64,000 nt of DNA from Paenibacillus pabuli (lineage in GTDB: Bacteria > Bacillota > Bacilli > Paenibacillales > Paenibacillaceae), in NCBI RefSeq assembly GCF_039831995.1, contig NZ_JBDOIO010000004.1, positions 1,116,001-1,180,000 of the forward strand, in the 5' to 3' direction. Within the stretch, counting starts at the first letter, position 1. Every line of letters begins with the position of its first letter. The notes under the pieces are model-generated. The model made no database searches and was not told where the DNA came from. It was given only the letters and a program-made list of their open reading frames with translations. Position numbers and translations under genes: made by a program. Of this stretch, positions 24,573 to 33,905 are shown in pieces.

Positions 24573-25172
24573 GTGAATAAGAGTTATGAAGTTGAATATT
24601 GCAATCTGGAGCTGCGGTTCAACCGCCGGCATATCCAAAATTTGATCAAAGACCTTATTCGTGAAGGGTATTCACTATATTGGAGCGAGGACGAATCCTT
24701 TTTTATTCTGTCTGTCCGCACCGGGCGCAAACTGGTAAAGCTCCGTTTTCAACAGACACGCAGCGGGAATTACAAGATGACAGGGGACTACATCATCAAG
24801 GACGCCAAGCTGGCGGAATGGCTTGAGAAGCTGATTGGAGATACGCGCGGGCATGCTGTCGTCAAACGTTTCAAGGATCAGCAGATGACCGTGGAGAACA
24901 TCCTGTTTGGTGAGGTTATACGTCTCGTGGAAGTATCCGGATTCAAACAACGTGTCATTTTTCAAAAGGAACCCGCGCCGACGGCGGAGGAGATGGAAGA
25001 GATGTTTCTATCGCGAGAAGGTGAGGAGCGTCTCATGCTCCTGCGGATGGAAATTGATGATGAACTGGAGCGTCTGCACGCTGCCATTCAGATGAATAAT
25101 GCGGAGAAAGCGGACATCTGCCGTGAAACATTAAAGCGTCTGTCCGGGCATATGCTGATGCTCGAAGGTTAA
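24573..25172 (+). CDS. Conserved hypothetical protein (199 aa)
   Basis: Not recognised. GTG 24573 follows GAGGGGAG with four bases spacing; the ATG at 24558 precedes that site. The N-terminal two thirds form an alpha/beta region beginning YEVEYCNLELRFNRRHIQNLIKDL. The last 70 residues (EEMEEMFLSREGEERLMLL.. to the end) look like two long helices or a short coiled coil. No signal or membrane segment. Located upstream of gnd but separated by a terminator. Confidence 0.75.
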   Translation: MNKSYEVEYCNLELRFNRRHIQNLIKDLIREGYSLYWSEDESFFILSVRTGRKLVKLRFQQTRSGNYKMTGDYIIKDAKLAEWLEKLIGDTRGHAVVKRFKDQQMTVENILFGEVIRLVEVSGFKQRVIFQKEPAPTAEEMEEMFLSREGEERLMLLRMEIDDELERLHAAIQMNNAEKADICRETLKRLSGHMLMLEG

Positions 25173-25204
25173 GCACGAAGGCCGTATTTATGAAAATACG
25201 ATGA

Positions 25205-25229
25205 ACACCTCAGATATTTGGGGTGTTTT
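25205..25229 (+). terminator. Terminator
   Basis: ACACCTCA / TGGGGTGT hairpin with a short TTTTC tail. Confidence 0.7.
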
Positions 25230-25342
25230 CTCGTTGCGCAGCAGGGGACGGGGTTCACTTCCATGCGTAAAACCGTTAAAATGGGGGTATTGTTGAGAGT
25301 CAATTTCAATAAAATTATTGGAGCAAAGGATGGAGGACCCAG

Positions 25343-26752
25343 ATGGCAAAACAACAGATCGGTGTCATTGGACTTGCAGTAATGGGCAAAAATTTGGCCC
25401 TTAACATTGAAAGCAGAGGCTTCACGGTGTCGGTATTCAACCGTTCCCCGGAGAAAACCAATGATCTTCTGAAAGAAGCTGAAGGCAAAAACCTCACAGG
25501 CACGTTCTCCATTGAAGAATTCGTGGCATCCCTGGAATCCCCGCGCAAAATTTTGATCATGGTACAAGCCGGTAAAGCGACCGACGCGACCATCGAATCA
25601 TTGCTGCCTCACCTGGATGAGGGCGACATCATTATTGACGGAGGGAACGCCTACTTCCCTGACACCCAACGCCGCAGCAAAGAGCTGGAGGAAAAAGGCA
25701 TTCGCTTTATCGGTACTGGCGTATCCGGCGGTGAAGAAGGTGCGTTGAAAGGCCCTTCCATTATGCCGGGTGGACAGGAAAGTGCGTACAAGCTGGTTGA
25801 ACCGATTCTGACAGCCATCTCCGCCAAAGTTGGCGATGATCCTTGTTGTACATATATCGGACCGGATGGTGCCGGACATTACGTCAAAATGGTGCACAAC
25901 GGTATCGAATACGGAGATATGCAGTTGATTGGTGAAGCTTACCACCTGCTCAAATCCGTTCTGAATGTTTCCGTAGAGGAATTACACGAGATCTTCACGG
26001 AGTGGAACCAAGGCGAACTGGACAGCTATCTGATCGAAATTACGGCAGATATCTTCTCCAAATACGATCCGGAAACCGGCAAACCCATGGTTGACGTTAT
26101 TCTGGATGCGGCCGGACAAAAAGGAACAGGCAAATGGACAAGCCAAAGTGCGCTGGATCTCGGCGTGCCACTGTCCATGATTACGGAATCCGTATTCTCC
26201 CGTTTCCTGTCCGCGATGAAGGACGAGCGTGTAGCTGCGAGCAAAATCCTGAACGGACCGAAGACTGAAGCGTTCTCCGGAGATAAAAAAGCGTTCATCG
26301 AGAGCGTACGTAAAGCTTTGTTCGCAAGTAAAATCGTATCCTACGCACAAGGCTTCGCCCAAATGCGTGCGGCTTCCGACGAATATGGATGGGATTTGAA
26401 ATACGGCAACATCGCGATGATCTTCCGCGGCGGCTGCATTATCCGTTCACAGTTCCTGCAAAACATCAAAGAAGCCTATGACAAAGATGCAGAACTCAAA
26501 AACCTGCTTCTGGATCCATACTTCCAAAACATCGTTGAATCCTACCAGGATGCTTGGCGTGAAGTCGTAGCCGCTGCTGTAAAACAAGGTATTCCGGTAC
26601 CTGGCTTCTCCAGCGCCCTGTCCTACTATGACAGCTACCGTACAGAGCGTTTGCCTGCAAACCTGCTGCAAGCGCAACGTGACTACTTCGGTGCTCACAC
26701 GTTCAAACGTGTGGACAAAGAAGGCAGCTTCCACCACAACTGGATGGAATAG
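25343..26752 (+). CDS. gndA: 6-phosphogluconate dehydrogenase, decarboxylating
   Basis: Third enzyme of the oxidative pentose phosphate pathway: 6-phosphogluconate and NADP+ give ribulose 5-phosphate, CO2 and NADPH. The 469-residue length is that of the NADP-dependent type. [12 protein letters not shown] at 10-21 is the cofactor loop, followed by FNRS at 32-35 for the NADP phosphate. GVSGGEEGA at 126-134 and [14 protein letters not shown] from 182 contain catalytic Lys182, His185, Asn186 and Glu189. TGGAGG precedes the ATG by six bases. The symbol follows Bacillus gndA. Confidence 0.96.
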   Translation: MAKQQIGVIGLAVMGKNLALNIESRGFTVSVFNRSPEKTNDLLKEAEGKNLTGTFSIEEFVASLESPRKILIMVQAGKATDATIESLLPHLDEGDIIIDGGNAYFPDTQRRSKELEEKGIRFIGTGVSGGEEGALKGPSIMPGGQESAYKLVEPILTAISAKVGDDPCCTYIGPDGAGHYVKMVHNGIEYGDMQLIGEAYHLLKSVLNVSVEELHEIFTEWNQGELDSYLIEITADIFSKYDPETGKPMVDVILDAAGQKGTGKWTSQSALDLGVPLSMITESVFSRFLSAMKDERVAASKILNGPKTEAFSGDKKAFIESVRKALFASKIVSYAQGFAQMRAASDEYGWDLKYGNIAMIFRGGCIIRSQFLQNIKEAYDKDAELKNLLLDPYFQNIVESYQDAWREVVAAAVKQGIPVPGFSSALSYYDSYRTERLPANLLQAQRDYFGAHTFKRVDKEGSFHHNWME

Positions 26753-27005
26753 TTTATTCATATTCTAAGCTTTAGAGCTTTAATATTAGGTTGGTGTGCT
26801 CCCGATACTGCTTCGGGACATCCTTTCTTGAAGAATGGCCTGGAGTTCCGGTATGCCGGACGCTTCCGGGTCATTTTTCATTGCAGAGCCTAATTCCCCA
26901 TTAGACCTGTCTCCCCAAAGGCTATGGCCTTCCCCAGTCAGCAGGGCTGTGTTATGATAGGACAAAAGTGCTCATGAAATGCTTGAGATAAAGGAGTGTA
27001 CACCC
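26753..27005 (+). other. Intergenic region between gndA and aroK
   Basis: About 250 bases with no gene. A short hairpin TCCCGA..TCGGGA at 26800-26818 without a strong T-run may be a weak terminator. Nothing else recognised. Confidence 0.4.
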
Positions 27006-27515
27006 TTGAGCAAATCTAACAATATTATTCTCATAGGCATGATGGGAACCGGCAAATCAACGGTGGCAGACATGCTTGCACGCGAGCTGGGTTACAAGCT
27101 GATCGATGTGGATGCCGCGGTGGAGAAAGAGGAAGGCTGTACAATTCCGGAGTTGTTCACAAGCAAAGGAGAGTCATATTTCCGCGATGCCGAGAGCCGC
27201 ATGTTATGTTCGGTTCTGGAGAAGAAGTCACAGGTGATTGCAACCGGAGGCGGAGTGGTGCTGCGTCCTGATAACTGTGATGTAATGTCGAAGAACGGTT
27301 GGGTTGTTGCGCTGACTGCGGACCCCGCGGTGATCGTACAACGCGTAAGCGGCTGTGATAATCGTCCACTTCTGGCTGGTAATGCTGAGGAACGAATCCA
27401 GACCATTATGGAGGAACGGAAGGACGCCTATCGGTTTGCACATTACACGGTGGATACAACCGAGTTATCCGCAGCTGAAGTGTCTCGTCTTATTTTAGCG
27501 CATTACCGCGTCTAA
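27006..27515 (+). CDS. aroK: Shikimate kinase
   Basis: Phosphorylates shikimate with ATP, fifth step of the aromatic amino acid pathway. The 169-residue protein has the P-loop GMMGTGKS at 11-18, a Asp-rich DVDAAVE shikimate site near 33-39, ATGGGVVL near 80 and the lid Arg in CDNRPLL. Start is TTG 27006 with AAGGAG nine bases upstream. An EPSP synthase gene lies 0.6 kb downstream on the same strand, with a rhodanese gene on the other strand between them. Confidence 0.94.
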   Translation: MSKSNNIILIGMMGTGKSTVADMLARELGYKLIDVDAAVEKEEGCTIPELFTSKGESYFRDAESRMLCSVLEKKSQVIATGGGVVLRPDNCDVMSKNGWVVALTADPAVIVQRVSGCDNRPLLAGNAEERIQTIMEERKDAYRFAHYTVDTTELSAAEVSRLILAHYRV

Positions 27516-27577
27516 GCTTGTGTTCACTGCATTTTGGTGTCTGACATACGGTAAGGGGGAATTGTGGGGATATAACA

Positions 27578-27599
27578 AAACGGGCCAGATGGCCCGTTT
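27578..27599. terminator. Terminator between aroK and the rhodanese gene
   Basis: AAACGGGCC / GGCCCGTTT perfect stem with an AGAT loop. The minus-strand side ends in TTTTGTT. Confidence 0.8.
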
Positions 27600-27697
27600 A
27601 AAACTGACTGTAGTGGAGCGGAATCCAATGGCTTATAGGATGAGTTGCCTGGTTACAGTTCCTGACATCTCTTCGATATGGTTCTGCTCCGGATAGC

Positions 27698-28003
27698 TTA
27701 GTCTTCCTGCTCCCATTGCAGCATGCCGCCAACCATGTTGGTACAGCCCTCATAACCGAGCTGCTGCAGATACTCACCTGCACGTTCGCTGCGGTAACCG
27801 CTGCGGCAGATCAGAATGATTTCGCCGGACTTTTTAATTTCGGACAATCTGTCCGGAATTTGTCCAAGCGGGATGTGCTTGGCTCCTTCAATCATGCCTT
27901 GCGCGACTTCCTCGTCCTCACGGACGTCTATCATCTGAAGCTTCTCTCCCGCCTGCAGGCGGCGACGCAGCTCGGATGTTTCAATTTCAGCTATTTGAGT
28001 CAT
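27698..28003 (-). CDS. Single-domain rhodanese-like protein (101 aa)
   Basis: Sulfurtransferase domain with the active-site loop CRSGYR starting at Cys66, and the N-terminal motif MIDVRED / HIPLGQIPDR in the usual places. Such small rhodaneses carry persulfide sulfur in the cytoplasm; Bacillus YqhL is comparable. GAGGACC precedes the ATG. It is read against the surrounding aroK and aroA genes and has its own terminator. Confidence 0.93.
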   Translation of the reverse strand: MTQIAEIETSELRRRLQAGEKLQMIDVREDEEVAQGMIEGAKHIPLGQIPDRLSEIKKSGEIILICRSGYRSERAGEYLQQLGYEGCTNMVGGMLQWEQED

Positions 28004-28147
28004 ATTCAGGTCCTCTTTTCTGTATGGACTTAACGCCTATAATGATACCCAAGCATTGTGGGGGATGTCAATTTGGCGAATGACTTATTGCTATGTGTAA
28101 CAGATATATGAAGCAGCTTAATCTGATCAATGAAGGAGAATTCATCC

Positions 28148-29443
28148 ATGGACGTAATTGTTAAACCAACCCCTACCCTGAACGGGGAAATTGGAGCTCT
28201 GTCTTCCAAAAACTATACAACCCGCTACCTGCTCGCAGCAGCACTGGCAGAAGGTACAAGCACAATTCATTATCCGGCTCACAGCGAAGACAGTGATGCG
28301 ATGCGCAGATGTATCCGTGATCTTGGAGCCGTACTTGAAGAAGATGACAGCAAGATCGTCATTCAAGGCTTCGGCAGCCATCCTCGTGATGTGCGCGAGT
28401 TGAATGTAGGCAACGCAGGAGCAGTGCTTCGCTTCCTGATGGGGGTAACCGCGCTCTGTCCTGAAGTTACCTTTGTGAATACCTATCCGGATTCGCTTGG
28501 TAAACGTCCGCATGACGACCTGATTGATGCTCTTGGTCAGCTCGGAGTAGAAGTACAGCATGAACAAGGACGACTGCCGATCACGATCAAAGGCGGTAAT
28601 GCCAAGGGTGGACATATCCGTGTGTCCGGATCGGTCAGTTCCCAATATTTGAGCGCATTGCTTTTTGTCACTCCACTTCTTGCCGAAGACAGCACGATTG
28701 AAGTACTGAATGATCTCAAGTCCAAAGTGGTGATTGGCCAGACGCTCGAAGTGCTTGAACAGGCAGGGATCGTCATTCATGCAAGCGATGATTATATGTC
28801 TTTCCGCGTACCTGGTGGTCAGGCTTATCAACCACAAACGTATACGGTTCAGGGAGACTATCCTGGCTCGGCTGCGGTCTTGGCGGCAGCGGCTGTTACA
28901 CAATCCGATGTGAAGATTCTGCGTCTGATGGAGCAGAGCAAACAGGGAGAACGTGCTATCGTTGACGTTCTGCGCATGATGGAAGTGCCACTGACACATG
29001 AAAACAATGTGGTACATGTTCAAGGTAACGGGAAGTTGAAAGCCGTAGAATTTGACGGGGATGCAGCGACAGATGCAGTTTTGGCGATGGTGGCCGCGGC
29101 AGTATTTGCGGAAGGGACCTCACGGTTCTATAATGTAGAGAACCTGCGCTACAAGGAATGTGACCGAATTACGGATTATCTGAACGAGCTGCGTAAGGCT
29201 GGAGCTAACGTGGAAGAGCGTCAGGCCGAGATTATCGTTCACGGACGCCCGGAGGGCGTTGAAGGCGGCGTAGAGATTAATGCTCACTTCGATCATCGCG
29301 TCATCATGGCATTGACCGTAGTTGGCCTTCGTTCCAAGGAGCCGCTTCGTATTCGGGATGCACACCACGTAGCCAAGTCATATCCACAATATTTCGATCA
29401 TTTGCAGGCGCTTGGCGCTTCAGTTCAATGGGTAAAAGAGTAA
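28148..29443 (+). CDS. aroA: 3-phosphoshikimate 1-carboxyvinyltransferase (EPSP synthase), divergent type
   Basis: Condenses shikimate 3-phosphate with PEP. The 431-residue protein keeps the family frame: Lys21 and Arg26 in SKNYTTR, GNAG at 88-91 with Arg95, KRPHDDLIDAL, SSQYLSALLF, and LRYKECDRI. Several residues depart from the usual enzyme: Asn22 replaces the Ser after the lysine, Ala92 replaces Thr97 and Phe96 replaces Pro101 (E. coli numbers). These lie in or beside the glyphosate/PEP site. ATG 28148 follows AAGGAGAA; ATG 28130 precedes it. The CoA-binding protein gene follows 36 bases later. Confidence 0.88.
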   Translation: MDVIVKPTPTLNGEIGALSSKNYTTRYLLAAALAEGTSTIHYPAHSEDSDAMRRCIRDLGAVLEEDDSKIVIQGFGSHPRDVRELNVGNAGAVLRFLMGVTALCPEVTFVNTYPDSLGKRPHDDLIDALGQLGVEVQHEQGRLPITIKGGNAKGGHIRVSGSVSSQYLSALLFVTPLLAEDSTIEVLNDLKSKVVIGQTLEVLEQAGIVIHASDDYMSFRVPGGQAYQPQTYTVQGDYPGSAAVLAAAAVTQSDVKILRLMEQSKQGERAIVDVLRMMEVPLTHENNVVHVQGNGKLKAVEFDGDAATDAVLAMVAAAVFAEGTSRFYNVENLRYKECDRITDYLNELRKAGANVEERQAEIIVHGRPEGVEGGVEINAHFDHRVIMALTVVGLRSKEPLRIRDAHHVAKSYPQYFDHLQALGASVQWVKE

Positions 29444-29479
29444 AATAACACGTTAAGCAGAAAAGGATGGTGCTTGAAC

Positions 29480-29914
29480 ATGGAATTTAACAACCCAACT
29501 CGCGAAGAAATTGGGCAACTTTTACGCAAGGCAGGCAACATCGCAGTCGTCGGCTTATCGGACAAATCGGATCGGACATCCTATATGGTAGCGGAAGCCA
29601 TGCAGAGCAGAGGATATCGGATCATTCCGGTTAATCCACAAGCACAGGGAGAGATCCTTGGTGAGAAAGTATATGCAACCCTCGCGGATATTCCCGAGCC
29701 CGTGGATATTGTGAATGTGTTTCGTCGCAGTGAATATACCCCGGAAGTAGCTCGTGAAGCCGCAGCCATCCAAGCAAACGTATTGTGGCTCCAGCTGGGT
29801 ATTCACAATGATGAGGCTGTACAGATTGCGGCTGAGAACGGAATGACGGCGGTAACGAATCGCTGCATCAAGGTGGAGGACTCCATCGTTCTGCGCGGTG
29901 CCGGACGCGGTTAA
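29480..29914 (+). CDS. CoA-binding domain protein (YccU/YneT type)
   Basis: A stand-alone Rossmann-like CoA-binding domain of 144 residues, as in E. coli YccU and Bacillus YneT. IAVVGLSDKSDRTSYMVAEAM is the nucleotide loop, followed by YRIIPVNP and VDIVNVFRRSE and the conserved Cys in NRCIKVE. The function of the family is not established. ATG 29480 is 12 bases from AAAGGA; a TTG at 29474 with better spacing may be the start. Probable operon with aroA. Confidence 0.92.
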   Translation: MEFNNPTREEIGQLLRKAGNIAVVGLSDKSDRTSYMVAEAMQSRGYRIIPVNPQAQGEILGEKVYATLADIPEPVDIVNVFRRSEYTPEVAREAAAIQANVLWLQLGIHNDEAVQIAAENGMTAVTNRCIKVEDSIVLRGAGRG

Positions 29915-29934
29915 GCGAATTGAATAGACCCGAG

Positions 29935-29966
29935 TCCCGTTAACTTCAAGTTAACGGGATTTTTTC
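29935..29966 (+). terminator. Terminator of the aroA operon
   Basis: TCCCGTTAACTT / AAGTTAACGGGA, almost without loop, then six T residues. Confidence 0.92.
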
Positions 29967-30149
29967 TGTTCTACAGGGCTGCAGATGATCCTTCAGTTTG
30001 AACTGGATTTTTGCCATCAGAACGTATGCTGAGTTGGTCATTTCGTCGTGCGTTTGAAGAGTTTACGGCAAATTTCCAGCAGCTTACCGTTTTGCTTTGA
30101 CAAAACGTTTCGTAAAGCTTACCATCTAGGATAGAAAGGAGAGGTCGCC

Positions 30150-32030
30150 ATGAATTGGCTCGGATCCTTGCAGCAGCTCGGACGAGCGGTAATGCTGCCT
30201 ACAATGGTCCTGCCCGCAGCCGCAATTTTGCTGAGTGTTGGCAGTTTGCCCTGGGACGCCTGGGGATTGAAAGTTGTTGGTGAAGTGTCTACCGTGGCCG
30301 GACACGGTATTTTTTATTTTTTGCCGTATTTGTTTGCTGTCGGTGTAGCATTGGGACTCTCCAACCAGGCCGGACAAGCGGGACTTGCCGCTTTAGCCGG
30401 TATCGTTATATATGATCAGGTGACTCGCCATTTCGGGGATGGAACCGTTCAGCCAGCTTCATTAATCGGAATTATTCTCGGCGCTTTGGCCGGGGTGACA
30501 CATAATCGGTTCAAAAGCATCAAGCTGCCGGAGATATTGCAATTTTTTGGCGGCTCCAGGTTTGTTTTGCTTATCGTTGGGCTGTGCTCGGCGCTGTTTT
30601 CCTGTTTCATGCTGTGGCTTGCCCCCATATTGCAGCATGGACTGAATGCAATCGCCGCGTGGGAATACAGTCTCGGCGGTTTTGGTTTGTTCATTTACGG
30701 AGTTCTTTACAGAGTACTGGTGGCTTTTGGACTGCACCACTTGCTTAACAATGTGTTTTGGTTTCAGCTCGGGACGTATGAAACGCCGGATGGTTACATT
30801 GTGCAGGGAGATCTGCCACGCTTTTTTGCAGGCGATCCAACCGCGGGTTACTTTATGGCAGGCTTGTTTCCCATCATGATGTTTGCCATACCTGCGATTG
30901 CCTTTGCGATTATTCAGGAGGCAAGGGAAGATCTGAAACCGAAGATCAAAAAGACGTTTCTCACTTCTGCGCTGGTTTGTTTTCTGACGGGGGTTTCCGA
31001 GCAGATTGAATTTGCCTTTTTATTTGCAGCACCTTATCTGTTTATTGTACATGCCGTTATGTCGGGACTTGCGATGTGGATTGGTTACTGGCTCGATATC
31101 AGGCACGGATTCTCCTATTCCGCCGGCATTATCGATTACATACTCAATTTCCATCTATCAGAGAATGCTTGGAAGCTCATACCGATTGGCATACTATATG
31201 GGTTGGTTTATTATTTCCTGTTCCGCTGGGCCATTCGTACGTTCAAGATCCCAACGCCAGGACGTGAAGAAGGCTCCATGCTGGAGGATTGGGTGGGGAA
31301 TATTCCTTATCAGGCACCGCTGATCCTGGAAGCATTGGGTGGCAAGGAAAACATCGTACAAGTTGAGGCATGCATCACACGGCTTCGTCTGACGGTGCAC
31401 AATGACCGTCTTATCGATACGGGAGCCATGAAGAGTATGGGGTCTGCCGGGCTGATCAAGCTCGGTGGCGGTAACGTCCAGGTTGTGTTTGGCACGTATT
31501 CGGAGTTGATCCGGGAAGAGATTGCGAAGCTGCTTGAGAGGGATTTGCCGCAGGTCCTGTTCTGTGCACCGGTACAAGGCAAAATGCTGCCGATTGAAGA
31601 GGTGCCTGACCAGATCTTTGCGGCGAAGCTTGTTGGAGATGGCGTGGCCTTTGTTCCGGAAAAAGGAGAGCTGGTATCGCCTGTTTATGGAACGATCATG
31701 CATTTGTATCCAACGATGCATGCTTTGGGCATTTCAACCCGGGAAGGACTTGAGGTCCTGCTTCATATCGGCATCGATACTTCACAGCTGAAGGGGCATT
31801 TCGAAGCCTTCGTTCAGGAAGGCGATACCGTGGAGCCAGGACAGCTGTTAATCAAGTTTGATCTGGCTGTATTGCGGGCCGAGGCAGCATCGCTAACTAC
31901 ACCGATGGTTATTACGAATCCGGATCGTGTCAAATCATGGAGTTTTGCTCCATTTAAGCATGTCAAGAAAGGTCAGGCATCCGTCATGTCCGTGGTGCTC
32001 TATGACAGGAACGTTGGAGGGGTAGAATGA
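30150..32030 (+). CDS. PTS EIICBA permease, N-acetylglucosamine/glucose family (NagE-like)
   Basis: Imports and phosphorylates a sugar, most likely N-acetylglucosamine. The 626-residue protein has IIC at about 1-370 (ten or so membrane segments, beginning LGRAVMLPTMVLPAAAILL), IIB with phospho-Cys408 in EACITRLRL, and IIA with phospho-His539 in LLHIGIDT. The domain order and the short IIC match E. coli NagE (648 aa) better than PtsG. AAGGAGAGG precedes the ATG. A CGTTTTG / CAAAACG hairpin at 30088-30107 lies in the leader. The stop overlaps the EI gene by four bases. Confidence 0.9.
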   Translation: MNWLGSLQQLGRAVMLPTMVLPAAAILLSVGSLPWDAWGLKVVGEVSTVAGHGIFYFLPYLFAVGVALGLSNQAGQAGLAALAGIVIYDQVTRHFGDGTVQPASLIGIILGALAGVTHNRFKSIKLPEILQFFGGSRFVLLIVGLCSALFSCFMLWLAPILQHGLNAIAAWEYSLGGFGLFIYGVLYRVLVAFGLHHLLNNVFWFQLGTYETPDGYIVQGDLPRFFAGDPTAGYFMAGLFPIMMFAIPAIAFAIIQEAREDLKPKIKKTFLTSALVCFLTGVSEQIEFAFLFAAPYLFIVHAVMSGLAMWIGYWLDIRHGFSYSAGIIDYILNFHLSENAWKLIPIGILYGLVYYFLFRWAIRTFKIPTPGREEGSMLEDWVGNIPYQAPLILEALGGKENIVQVEACITRLRLTVHNDRLIDTGAMKSMGSAGLIKLGGGNVQVVFGTYSELIREEIAKLLERDLPQVLFCAPVQGKMLPIEEVPDQIFAAKLVGDGVAFVPEKGELVSPVYGTIMHLYPTMHALGISTREGLEVLLHIGIDTSQLKGHFEAFVQEGDTVEPGQLLIKFDLAVLRAEAASLTTPMVITNPDRVKSWSFAPFKHVKKGQASVMSVVLYDRNVGGVE

Positions 32031-33787
32031 AGATACAAGGCATCAACGGAGCTGCAGGCGTAGCCATCGGCAAAGCATTTGTCCTGCCCAGTTGGGAATG
32101 GGATCTGCCGGACCAGAAGATGGATTCGGTGGATCTCGCCCAGGAGTTCGAACGGCTGTATGAGGGAATACGGACATCGAAGGATGAGATCGAATTTATC
32201 AAGAATGAGTTCAAAGAAGTCGTAGGTCCGGAAGAGTCCAGCATTTTTGATGCACATCTGGCCATTCTGGAAGATCCGGTATTCATGAACGAGATTCGCG
32301 GCATTATTGAACGGCAGTACAAAGCGGCAGAAGTGGCGGTAAAAGAAGCCATTGACCATTTTGTCACCATGTTTGATTTGCTGGATGATGAATATATGAA
32401 GGAACGGGCGATCGACATCAAGGATGTTGGTAACCGATTGTTGAAGCATCTGCTGGGAGCCCCGGAGATTACGCTCCCTTCGGATACTCAGCCCTATATA
32501 CTTGTAGCCAAGGAACTGTCTCCATCACAGCTGGCACATCTGAATCCCAGTCACGTACTGGGCATTGTGACCCTGATCGGTGGCAAAACGTCACACTCGG
32601 CGATTATGGCCCGTGCGCTTGGCATCCCCCTCGTTTCCGGTTTGGAAGCGAGTGTTGGCATGCCGGTGGAGACAGGGGATATGTTAGTGGTGGATGGTGA
32701 TAACGGCTTGGTATTTACGGAACCGGATCGCAAGACGATTGAACGGTACACCATGATTCGCAGCAAACAGCTGAAGAAAAAGGAGCAGCTCCAGGTACTC
32801 GCTACAGTGGATGCAGTCACGAAAGACGGTGCAGTGCTGCATCTGGCTTCGAACATCAGCTCCGTGAAGGAGCTGGATCTGGCTCTCAAACACGGGGCTA
32901 AGGGGGTAGGCCTGTTCCGCACGGAATTTTTGTACATGGACCGCGCCACCTTTCCGGGTGAGCAGGAACAGTATGAGGTATACCGTCTGGTGGCAGAGAA
33001 AACGGCAGGTCAATCCGTGGTCATTCGTACATTGGATATCGGCGGTGACAAACAACTCGATTATTTTGAACTGCCTGAAGAGGATAATCCATTTTTGGGT
33101 TATCGGGCCATCCGGATCAGCCTGGATCGCAAGGATCTGTTTAAGACACAGCTCACAGCGATTCTACGGGCCAGTGCTGCAGGAAACGTCAAAATTATGT
33201 ATCCCATGATCTCCTCCGTGGAAGAACTCAGACAGGCCAATGAGATTCTGCGGGAAGCCATGTCCGATCTGGATGAACGTCAAATCGCTTATGATCCTCA
33301 CATTAAAGTGGGAATCATGATTGAAGTGCCTGCAGCCGTCATGATTGCGGACCTGCTTGCCGAGGAAGCGGACTTCTTCAGCATCGGGACAAATGATCTT
33401 GTACAGTACGTACTGGCTGTAGATCGTATGAACGAACAGATTGCTCATATGTATCATCCGTATCATCCGGCTGTCCTGCGCATGCTGCGTGCAACGGTGG
33501 ACGCTGCTCGCACAGCTGGAATTGAGGTTAGTGTGTGCGGGGAGATGGCAGGAGACGAACGTTCCGTTCCGCTTTGGCTGGAGCTGGGCATTCGTAATCT
33601 GAGCATGTCACCGCAATCTCTGCTGCGGGTGAAGCACAGGGTGCTGAACACATCAGCTGCGGACGCCAAAGAAGCGGCACGTGACTGCTTTGCGCTGAGA
33701 ACAAGCGCAGACATCGAGCAGCGTTTGCAGGTTTATAATGATTCGACAGGAAACCCTGATGAACAAAGTGGATCCAATGCTTCTTGA
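32027..33787 (+). CDS. ptsI: Phosphoenolpyruvate-protein phosphotransferase (Enzyme I)
   Basis: First PTS component: takes phosphate from PEP and passes it to HPr. The 586-residue protein has the phospho-His190 in GGKTSHSAIMAR, the PEP-binding FFSIGTNDLVQY, and CGEMAGDE with the catalytic Cys near 503. The N-terminus (MKIQGINGAAGVAIGKAFVL) is slightly unlike the housekeeping Bacillus EI. It starts inside the stop of the EIICBA gene (ATGA), and no ptsH gene is between or beside them. It may therefore be a second, dedicated EI that borrows HPr from elsewhere. Confidence 0.93.
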   Translation: MKIQGINGAAGVAIGKAFVLPSWEWDLPDQKMDSVDLAQEFERLYEGIRTSKDEIEFIKNEFKEVVGPEESSIFDAHLAILEDPVFMNEIRGIIERQYKAAEVAVKEAIDHFVTMFDLLDDEYMKERAIDIKDVGNRLLKHLLGAPEITLPSDTQPYILVAKELSPSQLAHLNPSHVLGIVTLIGGKTSHSAIMARALGIPLVSGLEASVGMPVETGDMLVVDGDNGLVFTEPDRKTIERYTMIRSKQLKKKEQLQVLATVDAVTKDGAVLHLASNISSVKELDLALKHGAKGVGLFRTEFLYMDRATFPGEQEQYEVYRLVAEKTAGQSVVIRTLDIGGDKQLDYFELPEEDNPFLGYRAIRISLDRKDLFKTQLTAILRASAAGNVKIMYPMISSVEELRQANEILREAMSDLDERQIAYDPHIKVGIMIEVPAAVMIADLLAEEADFFSIGTNDLVQYVLAVDRMNEQIAHMYHPYHPAVLRMLRATVDAARTAGIEVSVCGEMAGDERSVPLWLELGIRNLSMSPQSLLRVKHRVLNTSAADAKEAARDCFALRTSADIEQRLQVYNDSTGNPDEQSGSNAS

Positions 33788-33852
33788 ATCAGTTGATTGC
33801 ATGAAATACCTTTAAATTAAATATATTCAATTTTATTCCATTTAAGCGAATA

Positions 33853-33900
33853 TAAAACAAAACAAGCCCTCGCCATGAGCGAAGGGCTTGTTTTGTTTTA
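33853..33900. terminator. Bidirectional terminator
   Basis: Long stem AAAACAAAACAAGCCCT / AGGGCTTGTTTTGTTTT with inner CGC/GCG pairing. It serves ptsI on one strand and the PfpI gene on the other. Confidence 0.93.
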
Positions 33901-33905
33901 TGGTT

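Noticed and set aside
28142..29023. A 293-codon minus-strand frame opposite aroA
   Set aside because: Shadow frame; low-complexity His/Cys-rich composition and overlap of a clear enzyme gene.
30088..30107. Hairpin before the EIICBA gene as a GlcT-type RNA antiterminator site
   Set aside because: Only a simple CGTTTTG/CAAAACG stem; there is no overlapping terminator and no antiterminator gene nearby.
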